A stretch of DNA of 17,501 nt from assembly GCA_002364975.1 (NCBI GenBank), contig DEYT01000152.1, positions 13,578 through 31,078 on the forward strand, written 5' to 3'. Numbering within the stretch: the first letter of the stretch is position 1; every line of letters begins with the position of its first letter. Shown piece by piece: positions 1 through 8,635 of the stretch. The notes under the pieces are model-generated. The model searched no databases. It was not told where the DNA came from and was given only the letters and a program-made list of their open reading frames with translations. A program made the position numbers and the translations under genes. This DNA comes from Opitutia bacterium UBA3151. GTDB taxonomy: Bacteria; Verrucomicrobiota; Verrucomicrobiia; Opitutales; Seribacteraceae.

Positions 1-57
1 GTGGTATTTCTACTTGGTCTTGAAATGTTACTCCGTAAAAGGGCAGGCATGTTATAA
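1..57 (+). CDS. 3' end of an upstream membrane protein (partial)
   Basis: Frame 1 is open from the first base to a TAA at 55-57 and encodes 18 residues reading VVFLLGLEMLLRKRAGML. This is a hydrophobic segment followed by a short basic tail, which is how many membrane proteins with a last C-terminal helix end. The stop lies 20 nt before the DUF4175-like gene on the same strand. In Planctomycetes and Verrucomicrobia, DUF4175-like genes usually follow BatA/von Willebrand-type or glutamine-amidotransferase-like membrane proteins with exactly such tails, so this is probably one of those. The identity is inference from context; too little is present to name the family, and a chance open frame of 18 codons cannot be excluded. 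Confidence 0.55.
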   Translation: MVFLLGLEMLLRKRAGML

Positions 58-77
58 TCTCTCACCTAAACACCTAA

Positions 78-3000
78 ATGAATCAAAAGTTAGACCCTGT
101 CATTTCCCGCAAGCTTGATGATTTTCGTATTCGCAGACGAAATTTGATCCTGCTTAGAGGCTTGTGCACTGCAATTCTCTGCTTCTTTAGTGCCTTTGTG
201 CTCATCGCTCTGATTGATTACCTTTCCGAAGCCCGGATGGGGAATGACTTAAGGCAGGTACTTTCGATTGCTGGATATGCATTTGTTTTTCTCATGGTTT
301 GGAAAAGCTCTATCCATCCTCTATTGCAATTAACAAGCACAAAAAAACTGGCCCGCATCCTCGAGCAGTCTTCACCCGATTTACAAGAGGATTTACTCTC
401 AGCCGTGGAATTGGGGATAGCAGATCCGTCCAAGGCAGATTCGACAATCTTTCGCCAGCTTGTACAGCAACAAGCCTCGACCAAAGCCAGTAAGATCGAT
501 ATTAAAAGTATTCTTCCGCTGGGTAGGCTCAAAAATTGGTTACTTGCTTCCGCTGGTTTGGTAGTCCTCACCTTGGGCCTTTTTCAAATTCCTGAATTTG
601 GAAGTGATTTAAAATTGCTGATGCAAAGGGCAATGATGCCCGGCACGAACCTTCCACCTGTCACTGGTTTTGAAGTTCGGATTTTGGCACCTGATGAGAA
701 TGTTACCCGCACTCCCAGTAATGAACCTCTACGTTTTGTTGCCTTGATAAAACCCAAATATGAAGGGCTCAGGTTCGAGGAGATTAGTCTGGAAACGAAA
801 AGCCTCGAGAAAAAGGAAGCGGTTCCTTTATCCAAGCGAGAACGAGGGAAATTTTTTGTAGATTACAATGTGGGAAAACAAAAGTTTGAATATCGTGTCC
901 TGATTGATCAGGCTCCTCAAACCGAATGGCGTACCATGGAAGTTGGCACCCGACCTTTCGTCTCAAAATATTCTAAAAAGTTTGCATTCCCGAAATATTC
1001 TGAGCTCAAACCGGTGGAGATAGAGGAGAGTCACGGAGATCTTGAAGCCTGGGAAGGAACTGAAGTTGAGCTATCGATGAAACTCAGCCAGGAAGTGAAA
1101 TCTGGAGACTTAGCAATCGAATGGACTGGGAAAAACGAGGAACTTAGGCATCTCATTCCCGAACAGGAAAAAAATCTTCTGCAAACTAAAATCCAATTGA
1201 TTGATCCGGGTATTTACCGAGTTAAAAACCTGATCGATCTCGGGCTTGGATGGAAAAGTCGACCCACTTCATATTTTGAAATTTCGGTCCAACCCGATCT
1301 AGCACCCTCGGTCCAATGGATTGAACCGGTGAATAACACCCTACTGGTTGCACCCAATGATCTCTTGAGCTTTTCAGCTTTAGCAAAAGATGACCTTGGT
1401 CTCGCCCGGGTTGAGTATATGCTCAAGAAAAATCAGGGTGCCTGGAAATCCTTTCCCATCCCCAAGTTCGTGGATCCAAGAAGGCAACAAAAGGTGGCTC
1501 TTTCCTTTCAATTCGATCTCTTGGGCCACAAGTTGAAGCCCGGAACGCAAGCACTTTTAAAGTTAAGGGCTCAAGACTTGAAAGGAACGAGTGCGGAAAC
1601 GGAAATAATTCAATTATCGATCGTATCCCGAGATTTCGACCTAAGTAGTATCAAACTGCTTGAAGCGAAGGCGGAAATGATTGCCAAGCTTGATACGCTT
1701 TACGATCAATGCTCTCAGTCTCAAAAACTCATTCAGGAAACCCAACGAGATTTGCAGCAACAAAAAGTTTCAAAAAATACCTGGCTGGAAAAAATAAGCC
1801 AAGTGGAGGCAGGATTTCTTTCGGTTGCCGATCTTGCTTACCATGGTTCGTTGCAAACGCTCCTGAAAATGCCCAGAGGGGCAGACTCTCATGAGGTTTC
1901 GATTTATGCTCAGGCAAAAGGGCACATCTTTACAAGTTTGGCAACCCATTGGAAAAACTCGGTAGATCAAATCGAGATGGAGTCGGATCCAAACCGGATT
2001 CGATCCAGTAGTCACGAATTTTCGAAAATAACAAGCAAGCGAAAGAGAATTTCGGGAAACCTAAAAAATATTGGTCAGGATATTCTGAATCAACACGCAG
2101 AAATGGTGGCGGTTTCCTACCTGCATTCCTTGCATCAAAGACAGCAGGAATTGCTGGAAGATTATCGAAACAAGAAGGCAATACCCTTTCTTACCAGACG
2201 GCAGGAAGTTGCCCTGAACCAATGGGAACCGATTGCTCAAACCCTTTCCTATTCCAAAGATTGGGACCGTTCCTCCTCGATCAAGAGATCTAATTCCGAA
2301 CAAGTAAAACTGCTTGAGTCCCTGGGCAATGGAATTGAGAACGGGAAAGAGCTCGAAAAACAAATCGAAGCCTGGCAGAAAAATATTCATAGTATCTTGC
2401 AAGAAGCACAGCGAAAACTTGCTTCCAAGACCAAAGAATCATTCAGAAAGAAACCGGAAGAACTCTTCTGGAACCTTGAACCCCATTATACCTACTGGGA
2501 TGACCTCAAAAGGAAATGGGATCGGTTGGTTCGAGCAAGGCCTGCAGATTCTTCCTTTCTGCCACATGAAGTTCTCTCGGCAATGAGTACGATAACCGGT
2601 GAAACCATGATGCGGGCTGAAGTTGAACAGGCTAGAAAAGATCAAAACTCATTATTCGTCAAAGATGCAGGTCAAACCGGAAGAGCATTGATCCAACTGC
2701 AACAGGAAGTTCGGGCAGCCCGCCCCGGTGCTCGAGAAGACTTATCCACCTTATCCGAAAAGTCTGAGAAACTCGGTAAGGCTTTCCATTTGCTTACGCT
2801 CCAACATCATTTAATTGGATCAGCCAACCAAGTACTCTTCTTCATCAGGCAAGAAAGTACCGATTCAAGTCGATGGAATGGGCCTGAATCCTCTCGGCAA
2901 TGGGGGCGAAGCGAAGCGATCTGGAAACCAGCTCTGGATATAATGAACCGATTAAGAGTTTCCAAGGATGCGATCGATCGGATGCGGAAATTGCCCAACC

Positions 3001-6000
3001 AATCCAATCGAAAGATCTTAATTCAGGAAATGCAAGCGCGGGTAAAGTCCTCAAACCACCAGTCAAAATCGATGATCGTACCCGCAGGAAAAGTCTTCGA
3101 AGAGCTCCAAGAAATCATCCGGTTAATCAAACAAGAGGTGATCGAGGCAAGGTCCTTTGTTAATCAATCAGCCCCGACCCTTTCGGAACTCGCGAGAGAA
3201 ATAGCCAAGGAGACTCAGGCGCAAAAAAAGAAATTGGAAGAACTCACGGAAGACGAAGAATTGGACCTCACCGAAAAAAGAGCGGATCTTGTTTCACTCA
3301 ATGAACTGCAAGAAGAGATTGGAGATTCAATTGAAAATTTTGCCCAAGCCCTTAGACAAGAGGCCAATATTCAAAATTTATTAGACCAGGAAGGCAGAGA
3401 ACTAGCGAGAGACTCGGATGCGGCCGCTGCATTAGTAGAGGAAAGAGAGCGAGCAGTGGAAGAAAATCTTGAGCAAGGCACTCAGGCCCAAAACGCGGAG
3501 GAATTAAGGATTTCAGGAGAAAAAACTATCGATGAGCAAGCGAAACAAATCCAAGAATTGAATTTGATCGCGGAGCACTTCGAGAATTTAGAGGATCCCA
3601 ATGCCTTGGCCAACTCCAGGCCAGAACTAAGACAGTTGGAAGATACGCTTGAAGTCGGAAACGAAATCGAGGAGCAGTATGAACAAGCCGAACGACTCGC
3701 GGACCTAGCTCAACTTGCACCCGACAAATTACTTGAAGCCTTAGAAGAAGAACTTGAACAAAATGAACCGATGAAGCGGGAACTTTCTGACCTAGCCCAG
3801 GATACGGTTGAACAAGCGAAAGAACAGCTCGAGGAAACCTTGGCCCAAGAGAAAGAATTTAGCAAAAAAATGGAGGACCTGGATCAATCCATTGGTAAAG
3901 AAAAGAAAGATCTCGCTGAGCAACTTACCGAGCTCGCAAAGAAGTCCGGTGCACTAGCGAAGGAAAAGATTGATCCAGTTTATGATCAAGCAAATCAGGC
4001 CAAGGCCGAGACCTCCGCACAAAAAGTCAAAGAGTCCGGGGATCAACTTGAAGAGTTTGCCCAAAAGATGGAAGAGATAAGCAAAGAACAAGCAACTACC
4101 CAGGAATTGAAAGATGCTGCTCTCGAACTTGCTGAGTCCCTTCAGCGGGCAAAGAATGATTTGGATGCGGTCGCTTCAGAGCTTGATACCCAGTCTGGGC
4201 TTACCCCTGAATCTGCTCAAGAGATAGCGGATCAAACCGAGGATCTTGCCAAGAAAAGACAACAGGAAGCGGAAAGCTTACAAGAGCAAGCAAGGGAAAA
4301 AGAACAACTCGCACAAGAAGCTCAGCAAGAATCTTTAGCTCGACAAATCGAGTCAGAAAAAGCGAAGGAAAAAGCGTCCGATGCCAAGAAGGCCCTTGAG
4401 CGAGCCCAAGATATGGTCAACCAAAGCCCCGAGGATCCAACTCTTCAAGAAAATTTGAAAGGGGCCGAGAATGATTTTGCTGAACAAATCGAAGCATTTA
4501 GGGAAAAGGAAAAAGAAACCGAAATAGCTAAACAAGAAGTCGAAGAATTCAAAGCATCCGCGGAGCAGGTTAAAACAGAAATAGAAAACGCCAAGGAGGT
4601 TGCAGATGCATCGAATCAAAAGGCGGAGGAGGCACAAAAGATAGCGGATGCCCTCGTGAATCCCGAGCAACAAGAAGCGATTGCAGAAGCTTCTGAAAGA
4701 GGGATGAAACTTGCTCAGGAAGCCGCGAAGGAAGCACAGGAACTTCAAGAGCAGGCTGCGGAACTTGCCGATGCCCTAAACCAATTAACGGATGAAGCCA
4801 AAGGAAACCCTGAACTACTGACTCAAGCGGAAGAGGCTCAAAATCAACTTGGTGAAGACACTTTTGAAACTTCTCAAGATTTGGCCCGGGCGGCCAGGCA
4901 TGAACAAAGGCTGGAAAATCAAATGGCTGGTCAATCGCTTGAGGAATTGGCCGAGGCGACCAATAGCACTGCCCTCGATCAAATCCCGGAAACCGAACAA
5001 GCTCTGCAAAACCAGGCCTTAGCCAACCAGCTTGAAGAACTTTCGGAAACGGCTAAAGAATTATCCACCGATTTGAGCAATCAAGAGACGAGTGGAGACG
5101 AGCAGGTTGCGGCAGAACTTTCAGCCGAAGCGAAATTGACGGAGAAGTTACTCCAGGAAAACCCAACTTTTGAAGAACTTCAAAACCAAGCGGAATCCTT
5201 CAGTGAACAAGCAAATTCAGCTGAAACTGAGTTGCAGGAAATCGCCAATGATCTTTCTGCCCAAGTCAAGGAAGCTCAAAGCTTAGCCAATGCTTCCATG
5301 GAATCAGCCCAAAATGAGAACACTGAAATGAAAGCTGCGATGGAACAGGCCCGGCAGGATGCGGAGTTGGTAAAAAACTTGGAGACCAGTGAGTCCAGTG
5401 GATCCGAAATCAAGAAAGCTAAGGAAAAAGCCGAGCAATCCAAAGAAGATGCGAAACAAGCGGAACAACGATTTTCCATGGCTCAAAAACAAGCGGATAT
5501 CGGGCAGGACAAGGCAGAACAGGCAACGAAGCAAGCCAAGCAAGCTAAGCAACAAGCCTCTAGTGCTTCAGATTTGGCAGCTGAAGCTCAAGATTTACTC
5601 GATCAATTTCCGAAATCTTCTGCCTTTTCCAGACTGGAAATGGCTGAGCTTCCCACTGCGGGAATGGCTTTAAATGAAGTCGGGCAAGCACTGGAAAAAC
5701 AACTCGATGCCCTTGAAAATTTACCCTCCGGAGAAAGCACGACCCCAAGCAAATCCATGGAGAACCGGGGAGCCAACCAAGAGGACAGTAAAACCGATCC
5801 ATTCGAAAATAGTTCCCCCTTCTCAGATCCCGAAGTCAGCGAAGTGCTTGCCCAAACCTTGGACGCTTTAGATCAAGCCATATTTGGTGCGGAGAATCCA
5901 TTCTCAGAAAACGCACCTCATCCAAGCCTGGAAACTACAGAAAGCTCAGGTTCATCCGGCCAAGAAATTGCGGATCAAAGACCACCACCTAACTCGAAAA

Positions 6001-6413
6001 TCTCAAAGGAAGCTTTTGATAAGCAAAAGCAAGGAGGCTCAAATACCGGAGGTAATGGTTTTTATAGTTCATACTCCAATCCTCCAACTATGGAACAGGC
6101 TTTGCAAGCCCTACGAATGGCAACGGAATCCCATGCACAATCCATGTCCCAAAAGCGCTCCCAGATTCTGAGGGTGAAAGAGGGAAATCAATTCACTTCT
6201 GCCGAGGGTGAATATAATGTAGAAGCGGATCAGGAGGTCGAAGTAATTCCGATTCTGGAGAAGGAGGTCGAAGTCGAGGATTGGGGAAAATTGCCTCCCA
6301 AGCTTGCCAAAGACCTGATGGAAGCAAAAAGAGAAAGGGTATCCGAAAACTATCGAAATCAAGTACAAGCCTACTTCGAGGCAATGTCATCCAAGGCGAG
6401 GACTAAGAAGTGA
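78..6413 (+). CDS. Giant DUF4175-like membrane-anchored coiled-coil protein (2111 aa)
   Basis: Three hydrophobic segments lie near the N-terminus (about residues 27-47, 60-78 and 152-170). Between them is the stretch LARILEQSSPDLQEDLLSAV (91-110), which resembles the motif that DUF4175-like proteins carry after their first helix pair. Residues about 195-520 look like beta-rich, Ig-like extracytoplasmic domains. From about 1040 to 1845 the protein is almost continuous Glu/Gln/Ala/Lys-rich heptad helix with few prolines, i.e. a very long coiled coil. A Ser/Pro/Gly/Asn-rich linker follows (about 1885-2010), then a conserved-looking tail with EDWGKLPPKLAKDL near 2068 that is typical of the family. 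Relatives I know of are nearer 1100-1500 residues, so the helical region is expanded. Start is ATG; no good Shine-Dalgarno is visible in the 20-nt gap. The next gene starts within its stop codon. The role is unknown: probably an envelope scaffold working with MoxR/BatA-type neighbours. The family call is by motif and architecture only. Confidence 0.8.
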   Translation: MNQKLDPVISRKLDDFRIRRRNLILLRGLCTAILCFFSAFVLIALIDYLSEARMGNDLRQVLSIAGYAFVFLMVWKSSIHPLLQLTSTKKLARILEQSSPDLQEDLLSAVELGIADPSKADSTIFRQLVQQQASTKASKIDIKSILPLGRLKNWLLASAGLVVLTLGLFQIPEFGSDLKLLMQRAMMPGTNLPPVTGFEVRILAPDENVTRTPSNEPLRFVALIKPKYEGLRFEEISLETKSLEKKEAVPLSKRERGKFFVDYNVGKQKFEYRVLIDQAPQTEWRTMEVGTRPFVSKYSKKFAFPKYSELKPVEIEESHGDLEAWEGTEVELSMKLSQEVKSGDLAIEWTGKNEELRHLIPEQEKNLLQTKIQLIDPGIYRVKNLIDLGLGWKSRPTSYFEISVQPDLAPSVQWIEPVNNTLLVAPNDLLSFSALAKDDLGLARVEYMLKKNQGAWKSFPIPKFVDPRRQQKVALSFQFDLLGHKLKPGTQALLKLRAQDLKGTSAETEIIQLSIVSRDFDLSSIKLLEAKAEMIAKLDTLYDQCSQSQKLIQETQRDLQQQKVSKNTWLEKISQVEAGFLSVADLAYHGSLQTLLKMPRGADSHEVSIYAQAKGHIFTSLATHWKNSVDQIEMESDPNRIRSSSHEFSKITSKRKRISGNLKNIGQDILNQHAEMVAVSYLHSLHQRQQELLEDYRNKKAIPFLTRRQEVALNQWEPIAQTLSYSKDWDRSSSIKRSNSEQVKLLESLGNGIENGKELEKQIEAWQKNIHSILQEAQRKLASKTKESFRKKPEELFWNLEPHYTYWDDLKRKWDRLVRARPADSSFLPHEVLSAMSTITGETMMRAEVEQARKDQNSLFVKDAGQTGRALIQLQQEVRAARPGAREDLSTLSEKSEKLGKAFHLLTLQHHLIGSANQVLFFIRQESTDSSRWNGPESSRQWGRSEAIWKPALDIMNRLRVSKDAIDRMRKLPNQSNRKILIQEMQARVKSSNHQSKSMIVPAGKVFEELQEIIRLIKQEVIEARSFVNQSAPTLSELAREIAKETQAQKKKLEELTEDEELDLTEKRADLVSLNELQEEIGDSIENFAQALRQEANIQNLLDQEGRELARDSDAAAALVEERERAVEENLEQGTQAQNAEELRISGEKTIDEQAKQIQELNLIAEHFENLEDPNALANSRPELRQLEDTLEVGNEIEEQYEQAERLADLAQLAPDKLLEALEEELEQNEPMKRELSDLAQDTVEQAKEQLEETLAQEKEFSKKMEDLDQSIGKEKKDLAEQLTELAKKSGALAKEKIDPVYDQANQAKAETSAQKVKESGDQLEEFAQKMEEISKEQATTQELKDAALELAESLQRAKNDLDAVASELDTQSGLTPESAQEIADQTEDLAKKRQQEAESLQEQAREKEQLAQEAQQESLARQIESEKAKEKASDAKKALERAQDMVNQSPEDPTLQENLKGAENDFAEQIEAFREKEKETEIAKQEVEEFKASAEQVKTEIENAKEVADASNQKAEEAQKIADALVNPEQQEAIAEASERGMKLAQEAAKEAQELQEQAAELADALNQLTDEAKGNPELLTQAEEAQNQLGEDTFETSQDLARAARHEQRLENQMAGQSLEELAEATNSTALDQIPETEQALQNQALANQLEELSETAKELSTDLSNQETSGDEQVAAELSAEAKLTEKLLQENPTFEELQNQAESFSEQANSAETELQEIANDLSAQVKEAQSLANASMESAQNENTEMKAAMEQARQDAELVKNLETSESSGSEIKKAKEKAEQSKEDAKQAEQRFSMAQKQADIGQDKAEQATKQAKQAKQQASSASDLAAEAQDLLDQFPKSSAFSRLEMAELPTAGMALNEVGQALEKQLDALENLPSGESTTPSKSMENRGANQEDSKTDPFENSSPFSDPEVSEVLAQTLDALDQAIFGAENPFSENAPHPSLETTESSGSSGQEIADQRPPPNSKISKEAFDKQKQGGSNTGGNGFYSSYSNPPTMEQALQALRMATESHAQSMSQKRSQILRVKEGNQFTSAEGEYNVEADQEVEVIPILEKEVEVEDWGKLPPKLAKDLMEAKRERVSENYRNQVQAYFEAMSSKARTKK

Positions 6414-7546
6414 TGAAATTAGTAGTATCTTCCTTGGTTTCCAATTCTGTGAAAATTTTTCTTCCTTTTTCCCTTTTGTGCTCACATTTTTTTGCCTGGG
6501 CTCAAACGGATTTAAAAGAATCCAACAGTAGGCTTGAAACATCGGACTGGAAAAACCCATTTAAACCCGATCAAGTAGATCAAGCGATTGAATCTGGTAT
6601 CCAATATATTTTGAAGCAACAAAAAGATAATGGTTCCATCTTTGACAAAAATCACCCCACCGCAATAACCGCACTTTCCATCATGTCTCTCGCTGCGGTC
6701 GGTCACCTGCCAATTCATCCGAATGAAAATGGGAAGGCAATGGCTCGTGCCTTGAATTATTTACTCCATGACAAAAATCAGGATGAAATTGGTTATTTTG
6801 GTAAAAACGGAGCAAGAATGTACGGACATGGGATCATTACCCTGACCCTGACCGAAATGTTGGGAATGGGAATGGATGACCAAGTGGATCAAGTCATCCG
6901 AGAAAAATGCCAGTTGGCGATTAATCTAATCCTTCGTTCTCAAAAGGTGAATAAGAATAAAGCACAACAGGGTGGATGGCGCTATACCCCAGATGCCAGA
7001 GACTCGGATCTATCCGTTACCATTTGGCAACTAATGGCTTTACGATCCGCAAAAAATGCGGGACTGCAGGTTCCGAGCAGTGCGATTTCGGATGCGGTTG
7101 GATATTTAAAAAGGTCTTATAAATCCAAGCTGGATGGACAAGGCAATCCAATGGATAAAGTGTCAGGGTTTGCCTATCAACCTGGTGGACATCCGGAATA
7201 CACTACCACCGCCGCCGGTCTGCTTGCAATGCAAGTATGCGGGGAATACGAATCCCCTTTTGTTCTCGGAGGTGCTGACTGGTTGCTTAAACATAAGCCC
7301 CAAGCAAATCGAAAATATTTCTTTTATGGCACCTACTATTTCGCCCAAGCAATGTACCAAAGAGGAAATGAACACGCTAAAATGGGTCGAAAATGGGTCG
7401 AGGAAATTCTTTTGCCGATGCAAAAAGAAAGTGGTTCCTGGCAAGGTGGTAATGCGGAGTCCGGACATGGCGAGGTCTACGCGACCTCGATGGCCTTACT
7501 CGCACTCGCAGTGAAGTATCACTATTTACCAATCTACCAGCGTTAA
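6413..7546 (+). CDS. Secreted prenyltransferase/squalene-cyclase-fold repeat protein
   Basis: The start is taken as ATG 6413, whose A is the last base of the preceding TGA (TGATG), so translation is probably coupled; a GTG three bases earlier is possible. The 377-residue product has a clear signal peptide with a hydrophobic core and a likely cut after AWA (near residue 30), so it should be exported. The rest shows the alpha/alpha-barrel repeats of the prenyltransferase/squalene-oxidase family: AIESGIQYILKQQKDNGSI early on, HPTAITALSIMSLAAVGHL, a QW-like GGWRYTPDARDSDLSVTIWQ in the middle, and SGSWQGGNAESGHGEVYATS near the end. I see no DXDD acid motif of squalene-hopene cyclases and no heterodimer or metal-site signature of protein prenyltransferases, so it is probably a binding or structural barrel rather than a terpene cyclase. 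Pairing with a DUF4175-like gene is recurrent in the PVC superphylum. Exact role unknown. Confidence 0.85.
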   Translation: MKLVVSSLVSNSVKIFLPFSLLCSHFFAWAQTDLKESNSRLETSDWKNPFKPDQVDQAIESGIQYILKQQKDNGSIFDKNHPTAITALSIMSLAAVGHLPIHPNENGKAMARALNYLLHDKNQDEIGYFGKNGARMYGHGIITLTLTEMLGMGMDDQVDQVIREKCQLAINLILRSQKVNKNKAQQGGWRYTPDARDSDLSVTIWQLMALRSAKNAGLQVPSSAISDAVGYLKRSYKSKLDGQGNPMDKVSGFAYQPGGHPEYTTTAAGLLAMQVCGEYESPFVLGGADWLLKHKPQANRKYFFYGTYYFAQAMYQRGNEHAKMGRKWVEEILLPMQKESGSWQGGNAESGHGEVYATSMALLALAVKYHYLPIYQR

Positions 7547-7561
7547 AAGTATCGCCGTGGC

Positions 7562-8635
7562 CTAAGGCGGGCTTGCTTTTGCCAACATTTCAGCCAGTAA
7601 ACCATTCCAGCCAATGGCTTTTAATTTCGATCTCATTTTGCGAAAACCCATTCCATAAATTGGATTTTCACTTTGAATCATATTCTCCCGGAGGATGCTT
7701 GCTATCTTGGTCTTGTCTTGGGCTAGGCAAATTTCGGAAACCAAATTGCAAAAGCCTTCGATCTCCAAGGGAGTGCTTTCGATAAAGCGTTCATTGAGCC
7801 AAACATGGGCATACTCATGGGCAAGAACCGAAATGCATTCAACATAGGGCAAGCCGTAAAGGAGGTAAATCCGATGTTCGAAATCAGTATTTGTAAAGTT
7901 CGAACCTCGGGTAATTTTATATTTGGTTAAGGTCAGCCCCCTCAGTTTTCCTCCCGCTTTGATTCGTAAAGCTTCCCGGTCCAAGAAAGCACGATCCACC
8001 AATTCAATTCGAATTAAATCAGCGGATATTTCCATCCCAACACCTCGCAAGGTTGGCAAAACTCTTTCCCTAACTTGGTATAATTTTTGACGATCAAAAA
8101 TACCATCGTTGAAACAAATTTTGCAACTCATCCGCCCATCCGGAAAAAATTGTTTGGATTCCGCATCTTCTCTTCGAAAAAACCGGTTGCAAGTATCGCA
8201 AGTTGAAACCCTACCAAGGTGATCCAAATGTACCAGGCCACCCCAAAGATCTTTTGCTAACCCATCCCCTCCCTCGAAAGTCTTTCGGGAAACAAGGCAT
8301 CGAAAGCATTGCTTATGGTATTTTAAGCCATCGGCTTCACGAAAGCCTTCTGTAATTTTTCCCGCACAGGATGCACATCGCTTTTCCGAAGACCATTTTT
8401 GTAAATATAATTGGTCTGACTTTTGAAAACGAGAGATTAAAAAATGATAATCCCTTCCGTTGATTCGGAGTCCGACTCTTTCCCCTTTTACTTCAAAAAC
8501 GGTGCCTTCAATTTCGGTACCGTTTACACTTTTCCAAATTCTGGCATTTCCAGAAATTGGTAGGATAAGAATAAGCAAAAAGGCTTGCCACCTCCGATCA
8601 AACCCCTTTCTCAGGCCTGAAGAATACCTTCCCAA
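7562..8635 (-). CDS. DA1-like LIM-domain zinc metallopeptidase, apparently exported
   Basis: Domain order in the 357-residue product: a basic N-terminus and hydrophobic signal segment (about 15-29); an SHD1-type beta domain (about 32-81, RIWKSVNGTEIEGTVFEV...); a LIM-like zinc module with C87, C90, H107, C110, C113 and H136/H139; a second CxxC pair set (C146/C149 and C171/C174); then a peptidase domain with HEYAH (273-277) and the downstream glutamate of EIEG (E293). HExxH followed by E-E/I-E-G and a helical GFCNLVSEICL matches the DA1-like peptidase domain (PF12315) of plant DA1/DAR proteins, which also follow LIM modules. The start is TTG 8635: an in-frame stop lies a few codons upstream and AAGGG sits 7 nt before it. 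It overlaps the end of argH by 25 nt, so coupling is likely. Substrate unknown; plant DA1 cleaves ubiquitin-pathway proteins, which should not apply to an exported bacterial protein. Confidence 0.8.
   Translation of the reverse strand: MGRYSSGLRKGFDRRWQAFLLILILPISGNARIWKSVNGTEIEGTVFEVKGERVGLRINGRDYHFLISRFQKSDQLYLQKWSSEKRCASCAGKITEGFREADGLKYHKQCFRCLVSRKTFEGGDGLAKDLWGGLVHLDHLGRVSTCDTCNRFFRREDAESKQFFPDGRMSCKICFNDGIFDRQKLYQVRERVLPTLRGVGMEISADLIRIELVDRAFLDREALRIKAGGKLRGLTLTKYKITRGSNFTNTDFEHRIYLLYGLPYVECISVLAHEYAHVWLNERFIESTPLEIEGFCNLVSEICLAQDKTKIASILRENMIQSENPIYGMGFRKMRSKLKAIGWNGLLAEMLAKASPP

Noticed and set aside
53..58. Perfect TATAAT just before the giant gene
   Set aside because: It overlaps the stop codon of the upstream reading frame and has no -35 at suitable spacing; it is more likely part of the coding end of an operon neighbour.
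4353..4748. 131-residue hydrophobic-looking minus-strand frame inside the coiled-coil gene
   Set aside because: The Phe/Leu-rich product is simply the complement of Glu/Lys/Gln-rich codons; it is not a real membrane protein.
7547..7570. Short GC-rich inverted repeat between the convergent genes as a bidirectional terminator
   Set aside because: Only 3-4 bp can pair (CGCC with GGCG), and there is no proper T-tract in either direction.
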